Origin: Pseudomonadota bacterium
Lineage (GTDB): Bacteria; Pseudomonadota; Gammaproteobacteria; Burkholderiales; Burkholderiaceae
DNA length: 32,103 nt
Reading direction: 5' to 3'
NCBI GenBank assembly: GCA_029777935.1
Contig: JAKORH010000132.1
Location: 1 to 32,103, forward strand
This document shows, in pieces, positions 9,489 through 18,193 of the stretch (positions are counted from its first letter, which is position 1; every line of letters starts with the position of its first letter). Below the pieces are notes generated by a model, which saw only the letters and a list, made by a program, of their open reading frames with translations, did no database searches and had not been told where the DNA came from. A program made the position numbers and the translations under genes.

Positions 9489-11435
9489 TCAGCCGCCCGC
9501 ATCCGGCTTCAGGTACTTGAGGAAGAACGCTTCCATCGCGCCGTAGAACTCGAACTGGTTCTCCTCGTTGCGGAAGCCGTGGCCCTCGTTGTCCTTGACG
9601 AGGTACTCGACTTCGACGCCGCGCTTGCGCAGCGCCTCGACCACCTGGTCGCTTTCGGCCTTGTTCACGCGCGGGTCGCGCGCGCCCTGCGCGATCAGCA
9701 GCGGCGTCGTGATCCTGTCCGCGTGCAGCGCGGGCGACGTGGCCGCGAGCCGCTCCTTGTCCTTCTGCGGGTCGCCGACCATGTCGTGGAACTTCGGCAG
9801 CAGCGGCTTCCAGTACGGCGGAATCGTGTTCAGGAACGTGAACAGGTTCGACACGCCGACGTAGTCGACCGCCGCCGCGTACAGATCCGGCGTGAACGTC
9901 ACTCCCGCCAGCGTCGCATAGCCGCCGTAGCTGGCTCCGTAGATGCCGATGCGCTTCGGGTCGGCGATGCCTTGCGCGGTCAGCCACCTCACGCCGTCGG
10001 TGACGTCGTCCTGCATCTCGAGGCCCCACTGGCCGAAGCCCGCTTCCCAGAACTTGCGGCCATAGCCGGTCGAGCCGCGGAAGTTCATCTGCAACACGCA
10101 GAAGCCGCGATTGGCGAGGAACTGCACCTCGGGGTTGTAGCCCCACGCGTCGCGCGCCCACGGGCCGCCGTGCGGATTGACGATGCAGGCGAGGTTCTTC
10201 GGCGTGCGGCCGACCGGAAGCGTCAGATACCCGTGGATCTTCAGTCCGTCGCGGCCGGTGTAGGCGATCGGCTGCACCGGCGCCATCGCCGCCTCCGGAA
10301 TCTTCGGGTTGATGTCGGCGAGCTTGGTCAGCGTGTCGGCTTGCGCGTCGTAGATGTAGCGCGCGCCCTCCGTGCGGTCGTTGGCCGCGGCGACGATGAA
10401 CTTGTTCTCGGCGCGCGTCGCGCTCTGCAGCGTGATCTCCCTTTCCGGCAGCTTGTTCCCGAGCCGCGCGAAGATGCGTTCCATCGGCGCATCGAAGAAC
10501 TTGCGTTCCGTGCGGTCGGTCACGTACTCGGCGTACGTGAGCTTCTTGCGCAGCAGCGACCACGCGGCGCCGCCCAGATCGACTTCCGGGTGCTCGAAGA
10601 TCATCTGCTCGGCGTCGGCGTGCGCCGGATCGATCATCACCAGCGCCTTGCGGTCGCGGCCGCGGTTGCTGATCGCGTACAGCTTCCTGTCGTCGGCGGT
10701 GAAGAACGCCGGCTCGACCTCGGTCTTGTAGTCGGTGGTGATGATCGGCCTGAACTCGTCCTTCTCGGTCGCGCGGTAGAGCAGGATCGTGTCGAGTCCC
10801 TGCGTTCGCACGGCGATCCGCACGTGGCCGGCATGATCGGTGTCCCACGCGATGATGTCGCCGGGATTCTTCGCCACCAGCGTTTCCTTGCCGGTCCGCA
10901 GGTCGATCCGGTACACATCGAACAATTCCGGATCGCGGCGGTTGTGCGCGACCAGGATGTGACGCGGATCGTCGCGCAGCGGATCGAGGATGCTGGCGCG
11001 CACCTTGTCGCCGGGCGTCAGATCCGTGACCTTGCCCGACTTCATGTCGACCGCGACGACGTGGAAGTTCTCGTCGCCACCGAAGTCCTTCTCGTACAGG
11101 ATCGTGCCCGAGCCTTTCCAGTGGTAGATGCTGATGTCGCGTGCCGTCTCGCGGGTCAGCCGCCGCGGCGTGCCGACCGGACGGCTGCCCGCGAGCGGTT
11201 GCACGAACACGTTCAATCGCCGCGGGCTGCCGTCGACCGACACCGGCTGCATGAAGCCGAGCGTGCGGCCGTCTTCGCTCAGCCGAAAGTACGCCTGCTC
11301 AGGATTGCTGAAGAAGTCGCGGATCGGAAACTGCGGCGGATGCGTCGCGGGCTGCGCCGCTGCCGCGAGCGCTGCCAGGCCCAGCAGCGCGGCTGCGAGC
11401 CGGCGCGCGGCCCGCATCGCGGGCGAAACGTTCAT
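9489..11435 (-). CDS. S9 family (prolyl oligopeptidase-like) serine peptidase
   Basis: 648 residues with an N-terminal signal peptide (RLAAALLGLAALAAAAQ), so it is probably periplasmic. The first ~370 residues are a beta-propeller-type region of WD/DPP-like repeats; the last ~250 form an alpha/beta hydrolase. The catalytic triad is visible: S502 in GIYGASYGGYA, D587 in AQGARDPRVNK and H619 in KDNEGHGFRNEEN. This layout fits dipeptidyl/acylaminoacyl peptidases of family S9 that hydrolyse short peptides. The start at 11435 is supported by AGGAG upstream. It lies 98 bases downstream of the TPR lipoprotein gene in the same orientation and may be cotranscribed. Confidence 0.92.
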   Translation of the reverse strand: MNVSPAMRAARRLAAALLGLAALAAAAQPATHPPQFPIRDFFSNPEQAYFRLSEDGRTLGFMQPVSVDGSPRRLNVFVQPLAGSRPVGTPRRLTRETARDISIYHWKGSGTILYEKDFGGDENFHVVAVDMKSGKVTDLTPGDKVRASILDPLRDDPRHILVAHNRRDPELFDVYRIDLRTGKETLVAKNPGDIIAWDTDHAGHVRIAVRTQGLDTILLYRATEKDEFRPIITTDYKTEVEPAFFTADDRKLYAISNRGRDRKALVMIDPAHADAEQMIFEHPEVDLGGAAWSLLRKKLTYAEYVTDRTERKFFDAPMERIFARLGNKLPEREITLQSATRAENKFIVAAANDRTEGARYIYDAQADTLTKLADINPKIPEAAMAPVQPIAYTGRDGLKIHGYLTLPVGRTPKNLACIVNPHGGPWARDAWGYNPEVQFLANRGFCVLQMNFRGSTGYGRKFWEAGFGQWGLEMQDDVTDGVRWLTAQGIADPKRIGIYGASYGGYATLAGVTFTPDLYAAAVDYVGVSNLFTFLNTIPPYWKPLLPKFHDMVGDPQKDKERLAATSPALHADRITTPLLIAQGARDPRVNKAESDQVVEALRKRGVEVEYLVKDNEGHGFRNEENQFEFYGAMEAFFLKYLKPDAGG

Positions 11436-11533
11436 TCAATTCTCCTGTGAAAGAGTGGCGCAGTCTGACCGATGGGGGCCGGTGCCGCCAGCCGCGTGCG
11501 ACGAAACGGCGGGAAACGGGAGCGGACTGCCGG

Positions 11534-12682
11534 TCAGTCCGCGCGGTAGTTGCGCAGCCAGGCGAGCTTGGCCGCGTACAGCGCACGATCGTTAGGCGTC
11601 GTGCTGTTGTCGCGCGCCTCGGCGAGCTGCCGCCGCGCCTCGTCGAGGTTGCCGAGCTGGAAATCCGCCAACGCAAGCCAGAAATGGAAATCGGCGTTGT
11701 AGTCGGCGCGCGCTACCTCGCGGGCGAACAGATCCCGCGCTGCGCGCCAGTCGCTGCGCTGCACCGCCGCCTGCCCGAGGTTGAAGAAATAGAACGGCGG
11801 ATACGGTTCGAGCCGCGCCAGCCGGCGCTGCAGAGTCTCGGCCTCCGCGCTGCGACCCTCTTTCGCATACACATCGGCGAGGTTGGCCAGCGCCTGCGTG
11901 TTGTTCGGGTCGCGCGCAAGCATCGCGGTGAATGCCTGCTCGGCCGCGGCCGGCGCGCCGCGCTTCTGATAGATCACGCCGAGCGTGTTGAACGCGATCG
12001 CCAGCCGCGGGTCGTGCCGAATCGCCGCGCGCGCCCAGCCGTAAGCGTCGGCGAGGCGTCCCTGCGCCAGCGCCTCGACCGCGCGATTGTTCATGTACAT
12101 CGCGACCACCGTCGGTTCGTCGATCTCGCGTACCTGCATGCCGCGGATCTCGGAGGCCGGCAGGAAGTCGATCGTCAGCGGGTGCAGCCAGCGCGTGGTG
12201 CCGGCGTCGAACAGGCGCCCGCCGAGCGTGATGTTGATGTGGCCGCTCCTCACCAGCAGATCGCCACTGCGGTTCCACGTCTCCTCGAGATACGCGCTCT
12301 GATAGCGCACCGGAATGCCGAGTTCCCTGGCGAACGCCGCGGTCATCAGCACCAGCGACAGGCAGTTGCCCGCGCGCGCCTCGAAAGTCTGCGCCGCGTT
12401 GCGCGTGGCCTCCGCGTCGTATTCGATCAGCAGCTTGCCGGGCTTCTGCAATGCCTCGGCCAGCCCCATCTGGTAGCCGTGCACGCGGATCTCCGCCGCG
12501 ATCTCGTGCTTCAGGAAGCGCCGCATCGGCTCGCTGAGCGCGAAGATGTCGGCCGCGTCGATGCGCTCGCCGGGCGCGGCGAACAGCTCGTCGTGCAGCA
12601 GCGCGTCCGGCCGCGCCACCGGGGCAGGCGGGGTGGCGCAGGCGCTCAGCACCAGGCAGATCGAGATCATCCAGGCTCGCAT
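11534..12682 (-). CDS. TPR lipoprotein with transglutaminase-like domain
   Basis: 382 residues. The N-terminus MRAWMISICLVLSAC has a lipobox (L-S-A-C15), so it should be a lipoprotein. Residues ~70-200 look like a transglutaminase/cysteine-protease-like fold, with AGNCLSLVLMTAAFARELGIPVRYQSAY (candidate nucleophile Cys) and a later GHINITL (candidate His). From ~215 onward there are tetratricopeptide repeats (AIAFNTLGVIYQKRGAPAAAEQAF, TQALANLADVYAKEGRSAEAE and others). ATG 12682 was chosen over an upstream ATG because AAGGAGG precedes it and it gives the clean lipoprotein signal. TPR parts usually scaffold protein contacts; the substrate is unknown. Confidence 0.82.
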   Translation of the reverse strand: MRAWMISICLVLSACATPPAPVARPDALLHDELFAAPGERIDAADIFALSEPMRRFLKHEIAAEIRVHGYQMGLAEALQKPGKLLIEYDAEATRNAAQTFEARAGNCLSLVLMTAAFARELGIPVRYQSAYLEETWNRSGDLLVRSGHINITLGGRLFDAGTTRWLHPLTIDFLPASEIRGMQVREIDEPTVVAMYMNNRAVEALAQGRLADAYGWARAAIRHDPRLAIAFNTLGVIYQKRGAPAAAEQAFTAMLARDPNNTQALANLADVYAKEGRSAEAETLQRRLARLEPYPPFYFFNLGQAAVQRSDWRAARDLFAREVARADYNADFHFWLALADFQLGNLDEARRQLAEARDNSTTPNDRALYAAKLAWLRNYRAD

Positions 12683-12744
12683 CGCGCCTCCTTCAGGCGA
12701 CACATGGCGGTGGTCTTCCGCGCGCATATTGTGCCTTGTCCGAC

Positions 12745-13191
12745 TCAACCCGGTGGCGGCAGCGCCTTGAAGTAGACGAGCTCGTCGTCGCCAGGGTCAA
12801 GATTCTCGATGTGGCCGCTGGCCACGAAGCCATGCTTCTCGAACAGACGCTGCGCGACATCGTTCGACCGATTCGTGGTGGCAAAGAGCTTTCGCCGCTC
12901 GCAGCGGCGCTCCGCCTCATGCAGCAGACGCGTCGCAATGCCGGCGCGGCGGCGGCCCGCCGCGACCAACAACAGCGGGATAAAGCCGTATCCGAAGAAG
13001 TCGTAAGTCAGTACCACGTAGCCGAGAACTTCGCTGCCATCGACCGCAAGCACGCACTGACCGTGCGCCAGCGCGCTGCGCATCAGTTCCGCGCGATCGG
13101 TAGCGGCGCGCAACAACGGGTCAATGACGTCGAGGTCGGGGAGGTCGGCCGGCGTTCCGGTGCGAAGCGCCGCGCGTTCACCGTGGTTCAT
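12745..13191 (-). CDS. GNAT family N-acetyltransferase
   Basis: 148 residues, a single GNAT domain. The acetyl-CoA pyrophosphate-binding motif is visible as AAGRRRAGIATRLLHEAE (R/Q-x-x-G-x-A), preceded by the beta-bulge strand GYGFIPLLLVA and followed by LFATTNRSNDVAQRLFEKHGFVASG, the usual acceptor-side helix and strand. Start ATG has GGAG upstream on the - strand. It is divergent from the Uma2-type gene with 74 bases between starts, a region containing TATA-like sequence readable on both strands near 13228-13234. The acceptor substrate cannot be predicted. Confidence 0.85.
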   Translation of the reverse strand: MNHGERAALRTGTPADLPDLDVIDPLLRAATDRAELMRSALAHGQCVLAVDGSEVLGYVVLTYDFFGYGFIPLLLVAAGRRRAGIATRLLHEAERRCERRKLFATTNRSNDVAQRLFEKHGFVASGHIENLDPGDDELVYFKALPPPG

Positions 13192-13265
13192 CTGATCTCC
13201 GGATTCGCTCCGTTTCGGGTCGGGCCGATATACTGGCCGCGCTTCGGCCGCAAAGGGGCGTTGCG

Positions 13266-13847
13266 ATGGGCGTGATCGAGGAATTTCCTGCCGAACTCCG
13301 TGTAGCGCAGCATCGGCTGACGGTGGAGCAATACCACCGGATGGCCGAGACCGGCGTGCTCGCCCGCGACGCGCGCGTGGAACTTATCGAGGGGGTGATC
13401 GTCGACATGGCACCGATCGGGAGCAGGCACGCGGCGACGGTCAAGAGGCTCAATCTCGCGCTGACTGCGGCCGTGGCTGGTCGCGCGATCGTTTCGGTGC
13501 AGGATCCGATCCGCCTTGGCGACCGTTCCGAGCCGCAGCCCGATCTGGCCTTGCTGCGACCGCGCGCCGACTTCTACGCCGATGCGACGCCGGCCGCTGC
13601 CGACACGCTGCTGGTGATCGAGGTGTCGCAGGCGACCGCCGCCTACGACCGGCAAGTCAAGACCGCGCTGTACGCGCAGCATGGCGTGCCGGAAGTGTGG
13701 ATCGTCGATCTGGATTTCTCGCTGGTGCACTTCTTCCGCTCGCCGCAGGGCAATCGCTACCTCGACATCAGCGCGACCGAAACGCCCGGACCGACGCCGG
13801 TCACGATGCTTGCCGGTGTGATCATCGATCTGACCGGCGTTCTGTAG
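13266..13847 (+). CDS. Uma2 family (DUF820) putative endonuclease-fold protein
   Basis: 193 residues. The protein has the PD-(D/E)XK-like signature of the Uma2 family: EPQPDLALLRP, then LLVIEVSQATAAYDRQVKTALYAQHGVPEVWIVDL, which supplies the acidic residues and lysine. Family members are common in cyanobacteria and scattered in proteobacteria; their nuclease function is predicted rather than shown. The stop codon is separated by a single base from the stop codon of the convergent ABC transporter gene. A TATACT at 13229-13234 could be its -10, about 31 bases before the ATG. Confidence 0.85.
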   Translation: MGVIEEFPAELRVAQHRLTVEQYHRMAETGVLARDARVELIEGVIVDMAPIGSRHAATVKRLNLALTAAVAGRAIVSVQDPIRLGDRSEPQPDLALLRPRADFYADATPAAADTLLVIEVSQATAAYDRQVKTALYAQHGVPEVWIVDLDFSLVHFFRSPQGNRYLDISATETPGPTPVTMLAGVIIDLTGVL

Positions 13848-13848
13848 C

Positions 13849-15672
13849 TCACGCCGCGAACTGCAGCGCCGCCAGCCGCGCGTACAGGCCGCCGCGCGCG
13901 ACGAGTTCCGCGTGCGTGCCGGCCTCGACGATGCGTCCGGCTTCGAGCACGAAGATTCGGTCGGCGCGCTGCACGGTCGCCAGCCGGTGCGCAATCACGA
14001 TCGTCGTGCGGCCGCGCATCGCGACCTCGAGCGCGGCCTGTACCGCGCGCTCGCTCTCGGCGTCGAGACTGCTGGTGGCTTCGTCGAGCAGCAGCAGCGG
14101 CGCGTCCTTGACCATCGCGCGCGCGATCGCGATCCGTTGCCGCTGGCCGCCCGACAGCCGCAGCCCGCGCTCGCCGACGAAGGTCGCGTAGCCGTCGGGC
14201 AATTGCCGCACGAACTCGTCGACGAACGCCGCGCGCGCCGCGGCCAGCGCTTCCTCCTCGGTCGCGCTGGCACGCCCGTAGCGGATGTTGTCGAGCACGC
14301 TGCCGGAGAAGATCACCGGCTCCTGCGGCACGACCGCGATGCGGCCGCGCAGGTCGGCGAGCCGCAGCTCGCGCAGGTCGATGCCGTCGCAGCGGATCGC
14401 GCCGGCGTCGATGTCGTAGAAGCGCTGCAGGAGCTGGAAGATGGTCGTCTTGCCGGCGCCCGAGGGGCCGACCAGCGCGACGTTGCGTCCCGGCTCGACG
14501 GCGAGCGTCAGGTCGTGCAGCACCGGCCGCTCCCGCCGCGACGGATAGGCGAAGCGCACGCGGTCGAACTCGACGCGCGCGCCGCCGTGCGGCGGCGGCA
14601 GTGCGCGCGACTCGGGCGGATCGGCGATCGCCGAGTGCGCATCGAGCAGTTCCATCAGCCGCTCGGTGGCGCCGGCGGCACGCAGCAGGTCGCCCCACAC
14701 CTCGGCCAGCACGGCCACGCTGGAGGCGACCAGCATGATGTACAGCGCGGTCTCGGAAAGCTGCCCCGGCGTGATCTCGCCGGCCAGCACCGCCTGCACG
14801 CCACCGTACAGGCCCCACAGCAGCGAGCCGAACACGCCGACGATCACGAACGCGGTCAGCGCCGCGCGCGTGCCGGTGCGGCGCACGCTGGTCGCGAACG
14901 CCTGTTCGTTGGCAGCCTTGAAGCGCGCCGTCTCGGCGCGCTCCTGCGTGAAGCTCTGCACGATCGGGATCGCGTTCAGGATCTCGCCGGCGATGCCGCT
15001 GGTGTCGGCGATGCGGTCCTGGCTCGCGCGCGAGAGTTTCCGCACGCGGCGGCCGATGACGATCGCGGGCAGAACCACCAGCACGATGATGCCGGTCACC
15101 GTCAGCATCAGCCGCGGGCTGGTCGCGATCAGCATCGCGATGCCGCCGAGGAACAGCACCGTGTTGCGCAGTCCCATCGAGATGCTCGATCCCACCGCGT
15201 TCTGGATCACCGTCGTGTCGGTGGTCAGGCGCGACAGCACCTCGCCGGTCTTCAGCGTCTCGAAGAACTGCGGGCTCTGCTGCAGCACGTGCGCGTACAC
15301 GGCGTGGCGCAGGTCGGTGGTCACGCGTTCGCCGATCCACGTCACCATGTAGAAGCGCGCGGCGGTGAACACGCCGAGCGCCACCGAGACGCCGAACAGC
15401 ACGACCAGGTATTCGCGGATCGCGACCAGCCGCGCGCCGAGTTCGGCGCCGGCCGGGCGCACCAGCCCGCCGTCGACGAAGAGCTTCACCGCGTACGGCA
15501 GCGCGAGCGTGCTTCCCGCAGCCGCGAGCAGGAACAGCAGCGCCAGCGCGATCTGCCTGCGGTACGGCGTCACATACGGCAGCAGCGCGCGCAGCGGACG
15601 CAGCCGCCGCTCTGCCGGCGCGGCCGCGGGAACGGAGCGCGGCGCGGCCGCCGTTGTCGCGGGCGCGGCCAT
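13849..15672 (-). CDS. MsbA-like ABC exporter (fused TMD and ATPase)
   Basis: 607 residues: a six-helix type-IV ABC transmembrane domain (roughly 30-330) fused to a nucleotide-binding domain. In the latter, Walker A (GPSGAGKTT, about residue 400), signature LSGGQRQRIAIARA (about 505) and Walker B LLLLDEATSSLD (about 525) are intact, as is the H-loop (IVIAHRLATV). This is the half-transporter layout of MsbA and multidrug exporters, which work as homodimers in the inner membrane; lipid A flipping versus drug export cannot be decided. A Pro/Ala-rich N-terminus precedes the first helix. The start overlaps the stop of the MAPEG gene by one base (TGATG), implying coupled translation. Confidence 0.93.
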   Translation of the reverse strand: MAAPATTAAAPRSVPAAAPAERRLRPLRALLPYVTPYRRQIALALLFLLAAAGSTLALPYAVKLFVDGGLVRPAGAELGARLVAIREYLVVLFGVSVALGVFTAARFYMVTWIGERVTTDLRHAVYAHVLQQSPQFFETLKTGEVLSRLTTDTTVIQNAVGSSISMGLRNTVLFLGGIAMLIATSPRLMLTVTGIIVLVVLPAIVIGRRVRKLSRASQDRIADTSGIAGEILNAIPIVQSFTQERAETARFKAANEQAFATSVRRTGTRAALTAFVIVGVFGSLLWGLYGGVQAVLAGEITPGQLSETALYIMLVASSVAVLAEVWGDLLRAAGATERLMELLDAHSAIADPPESRALPPPHGGARVEFDRVRFAYPSRRERPVLHDLTLAVEPGRNVALVGPSGAGKTTIFQLLQRFYDIDAGAIRCDGIDLRELRLADLRGRIAVVPQEPVIFSGSVLDNIRYGRASATEEEALAAARAAFVDEFVRQLPDGYATFVGERGLRLSGGQRQRIAIARAMVKDAPLLLLDEATSSLDAESERAVQAALEVAMRGRTTIVIAHRLATVQRADRIFVLEAGRIVEAGTHAELVARGGLYARLAALQFAA

Positions 15673-16070
15673 CACCGGCCTGCGAGATGCGACAGCACGC
15701 CCCACGCGGTGCCGAGCATCAGCAGCCCCCACGCGATGTAGGCGAGCGTGAAGCCGGCGCCGCGCTTCTTCGGATCGGACATGTACGCGAACGCGTACCA
15801 CACGCGGCCGGCCAGCCACACGGCGCCGAGCACGGTCGCAGCGGGCGCGCCGACGTAAAGCGCGGCCAGCCACAGCGCGGGCAGGAACAGCACCGTGTTC
15901 TCCAGCGTGTTCATCTGCACGCGGTACGCGCGCTCGAACATCTCGTGGCCGGTCGTCGCCGGTGCCTTGATGCGGTACTTCACGCGCGCGTGTCCGACCA
16001 GCGACGCGGTTGCGAACCCCAGCGCCAGTGCGCCGAGCGTGACCAGCGCGGGCCAGTCCATGCCAATCAT
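15672..16070 (-). CDS. MAPEG family membrane protein
   Basis: 132 residues with four hydrophobic segments. The family motif ERAYRVQMNTLENTVLFLPALWLAALY is present at about residues 45-71, including the E-R-A/N-x-x-E pattern used for glutathione binding in MAPEG enzymes (membrane-associated eicosanoid/glutathione metabolism). Bacterial members are mostly uncharacterised, and glutathione transferase activity is possible. The start at 16070 has AGAGGA upstream; 16061 is an alternative. It overlaps the downstream ABC exporter gene, so the two are likely coexpressed. Confidence 0.88.
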   Translation of the reverse strand: MIGMDWPALVTLGALALGFATASLVGHARVKYRIKAPATTGHEMFERAYRVQMNTLENTVLFLPALWLAALYVGAPAATVLGAVWLAGRVWYAFAYMSDPKKRGAGFTLAYIAWGLLMLGTAWGVLSHLAGR

Positions 16071-16301
16071 GCCGTCCTCTGTGAAGCGCGAAAGTGAAAT
16101 GCTACGCGAGAGCTGCAGCAACTACCTTTCGCGCGCAACGAACGCGGGCGCGAGCCGCGCGGCGCGCCGGGTGTGCGGTCATTCCACGTTCGCAGGCGTA
16201 TGACGCGCGGCGGCGACGCGCAGTACGGCGGCGCCGTGGTCCTCGACTCGCTGATAGCGCGCGGATCACTCCGTTGCGTGGTGTGGTCAAAGCCATGGGT
16301 C

Positions 16302-16315
16302 GTGACACAGATCAG
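16302..16315 (+). promoter_or_regulatory. Weak FNR/CRP-family box upstream of the DUF6448-like gene
   Basis: GTGAC-ACAG-ATCAG keeps the TGA-N6-TCA core of FNR-family sites. It lies 54 bases before the ATG at 16370, inside the 299-bp gap that follows the MAPEG start. Apart from this I see nothing in the gap except GC-rich sequence. No clear -10 is visible, so the site is tentative. Confidence 0.3.
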
Positions 16316-16369
16316 CAGGTGATGCACCCTGATGGATGAACATGTCTTTCGCCGGATTTGGAGGACGAC

Positions 16370-17056
16370 ATGAGAGCATCTCGATTGCAGGACCCGCGGA
16401 TGATGGCGATGCTGGCGATCACGGCGGCCGCGGTCGCGTATCGGCTCGTGGCGCACTGGCTCGATGCGCAGAGTCCGCTCGGCGTCGGTGATCTGGGAGT
16501 CGTATGGATCTGGGCGATCGGCCATTGCGACGGCATGGACGGCCCCGTGGTGACGCTCGCCAGGCGCGCGCTCGAAAGCGGCAACGTGAATCTCGTGCTC
16601 GGATGGGTGCGCGCCGAAGACGAGCCGGAGATCCGCCGCGCGTTCGAGCACGCGACCGCGGTGCGCCAGCTCGGTCCCCAGGCGCGCGAGCTCGCGGATC
16701 GGCACTTTTTCGAAACCCTCGTGCGCGTTCACCGCGCGGCCGAAGGAGCCCCCTATACCGGGCTCAAGCCTGCCGGGCGTGATCTCGGACCGGCGATTCC
16801 GGCCGCGGATCGGGCGCTCACGGACGGCTCGATCGATCGGGTCGTCGCGCTGCTCACCGAGGCAGTTCGCAAGGGCGTGCACGCGCACTTTCGCGCCGCG
16901 AGGCAGCGCAAGGATTTCGACGCGAATGATGTGAAAGCGAGCCGCGCCTACGTGGAAGCCTACGTGCCTTACGTTCATTACGTCGAGCGGCTGTGGCTCG
17001 ACGCCGCCGGCGAGGCGCATGGCCCTCGGGCCGAGCATGCCGTGCACGGCCATTGA
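16370..17056 (+). CDS. DUF6448-like exported/membrane protein at head of nos cluster
   Basis: 228 residues. Two hydrophobic stretches (about 11-29 and 38-51) lead into GHCDGMDGPVV (H52, C53, D54). A helical domain follows with VNLVLGWVRAEDEPEIRRAF and a strongly patterned segment, RHFFETLVRVHRAAEGAPYTGLKPAG (H112, H121, E125), plus H171, H173 and H203 in later helices and a His-rich tail. This matches my memory of the uncharacterised DUF6448 family. The His/Cys/Asp pattern suggests a metal or cofactor site on the periplasmic side, which is inference. The start at 16370 is set by GGAGG 5 bases upstream. The stop is 12 bases before the apbE start, so it should be cotranscribed with the nos genes. 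Confidence 0.72.
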   Translation: MRASRLQDPRMMAMLAITAAAVAYRLVAHWLDAQSPLGVGDLGVVWIWAIGHCDGMDGPVVTLARRALESGNVNLVLGWVRAEDEPEIRRAFEHATAVRQLGPQARELADRHFFETLVRVHRAAEGAPYTGLKPAGRDLGPAIPAADRALTDGSIDRVVALLTEAVRKGVHAHFRAARQRKDFDANDVKASRAYVEAYVPYVHYVERLWLDAAGEAHGPRAEHAVHGH

Positions 17057-17068
17057 GCAGGCGCACAG

Positions 17069-18166
17069 GTGCGGATATGGATCGATGATCGCCCGCGATG
17101 CGCGGCGCGTTGGCCATGCGCGCGTTGGCGCCAACGACTTCTCGCGGCCGTTCTTGGTCTGATTGGGCTCGCCGCGGCGCCGGGATGGGCCCAGATCCAC
17201 CGCGATCAGACGTTCGTCTTCGGAACCCGCGTCGACATCTCGATTGTTGGCGTCAGCGAAGCGCGAGCACACGACGCTGCATCGGCGGTCTTCCGCGAGT
17301 ACGAGCGCATGCATTGGGCGCTGCACGCGTGGAAGCCGGGCGAAGTCACCAGTCTGAATCAGGCGATCGCCGCCGGCCGACGGCGGATACCCGTGTCGCC
17401 GGAGATCGCCGGCCTGATTCTCGATGCCACCAGACTCTTCGAGGAGTCCGGCGGCCTGTTCAACCCCGCCATTGGGAAGCTCGTCGGCTTGTGGAGCTTC
17501 CACAGGGACCAGCAATCGGGCGCGAAGGCGCCGGATTCCGCCGCGATTGCGCGTCTCGTCGCCGCCAACCCGCGCATGGACGACCTGCGAGTGGAAGGCA
17601 ACGAGGTGACGAGCCGCAACGCTGCCGTTCAGCTCGACTTCGGCGGCTATGCGAAGGGCTACGCGCTCGACCGCGGCGCGCGTCTGCTGCGCGAACGCGG
17701 AATCGACAATGCCCTGATCAACATCGGCGGCAACGTCATCGCGCTCGGCACGAAGGGCGGACAGCCCTGGCGTGTGGGAATTCAGCATCCGCGGCGCGCA
17801 GGCGTGCTCGCCACGCTGGAACTGCGCGACGGCGAGGCGATCGGCACGTCGGGCGACTACCAGCGCTTCTACCTCGTCAACGGCAGGCGCGTGTCGCACA
17901 TCATCGACCCGCGCAGCGGATACCCGGTGCCGGACGTGCAGGCTGTCACCGTCCTGATTCCGGCGGGACCCGCTGCGGGAACGCTTTCGGATGGCGGCAC
18001 CAAGCCGCTCTTCGTCTCGGGCACGAAGGGTTGGCGCGCGATGGCGCGGCGAATCGGTGTCACATACGCGATGCTGGTGGATGAGCACGAGGACATCCAT
18101 GTGACGCCGGAACTGCTGCAGCGGCTGGAGTTCGTGGACAAGAGCCTGCGCATGAAGGTTGAGTGA
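17069..18166 (+). CDS. apbE: FAD:protein FMN transferase (ApbE/NosX)
   Basis: 365 residues from a GTG start; no in-frame ATG exists near the N-terminus. A signal peptide (RLLAAVLGLIGLAAAPGWAQ) targets it to the periplasm. ApbE transfers FMN from FAD to a Thr/Ser of target proteins. Motifs visible: FGTRVDISI, GGLFNPAIGKLVGLWSF, QLDFGGYAKGYALDR, INIGGNVIALG, the hallmark HIIDPRSGYPV (277-287), and the Mg-binding D308/T311 in LSDGGTKPLFVSG, a somewhat divergent version of the usual D-A-x-x-T. The obvious client is NosR, encoded downstream, which has a flavinylation motif. In clade I nos clusters this role is called NosX. Confidence 0.93.
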   Translation: MRIWIDDRPRCAARWPCARWRQRLLAAVLGLIGLAAAPGWAQIHRDQTFVFGTRVDISIVGVSEARAHDAASAVFREYERMHWALHAWKPGEVTSLNQAIAAGRRRIPVSPEIAGLILDATRLFEESGGLFNPAIGKLVGLWSFHRDQQSGAKAPDSAAIARLVAANPRMDDLRVEGNEVTSRNAAVQLDFGGYAKGYALDRGARLLRERGIDNALINIGGNVIALGTKGGQPWRVGIQHPRRAGVLATLELRDGEAIGTSGDYQRFYLVNGRRVSHIIDPRSGYPVPDVQAVTVLIPAGPAAGTLSDGGTKPLFVSGTKGWRAMARRIGVTYAMLVDEHEDIHVTPELLQRLEFVDKSLRMKVE

Positions 18167-18193
18167 TCCGGTGGCGTACAAGCGCGGTGCTGC

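Noticed and set aside
9579..11450. Long + strand frame opposite the S9 peptidase gene, with similar frames opposite the ABC exporter (13912-15741) and nosZ (18409-20208)
   Set aside because: No recognisable domains and low-complexity Arg/Ala content. The real genes on the other strand carry full catalytic motifs.
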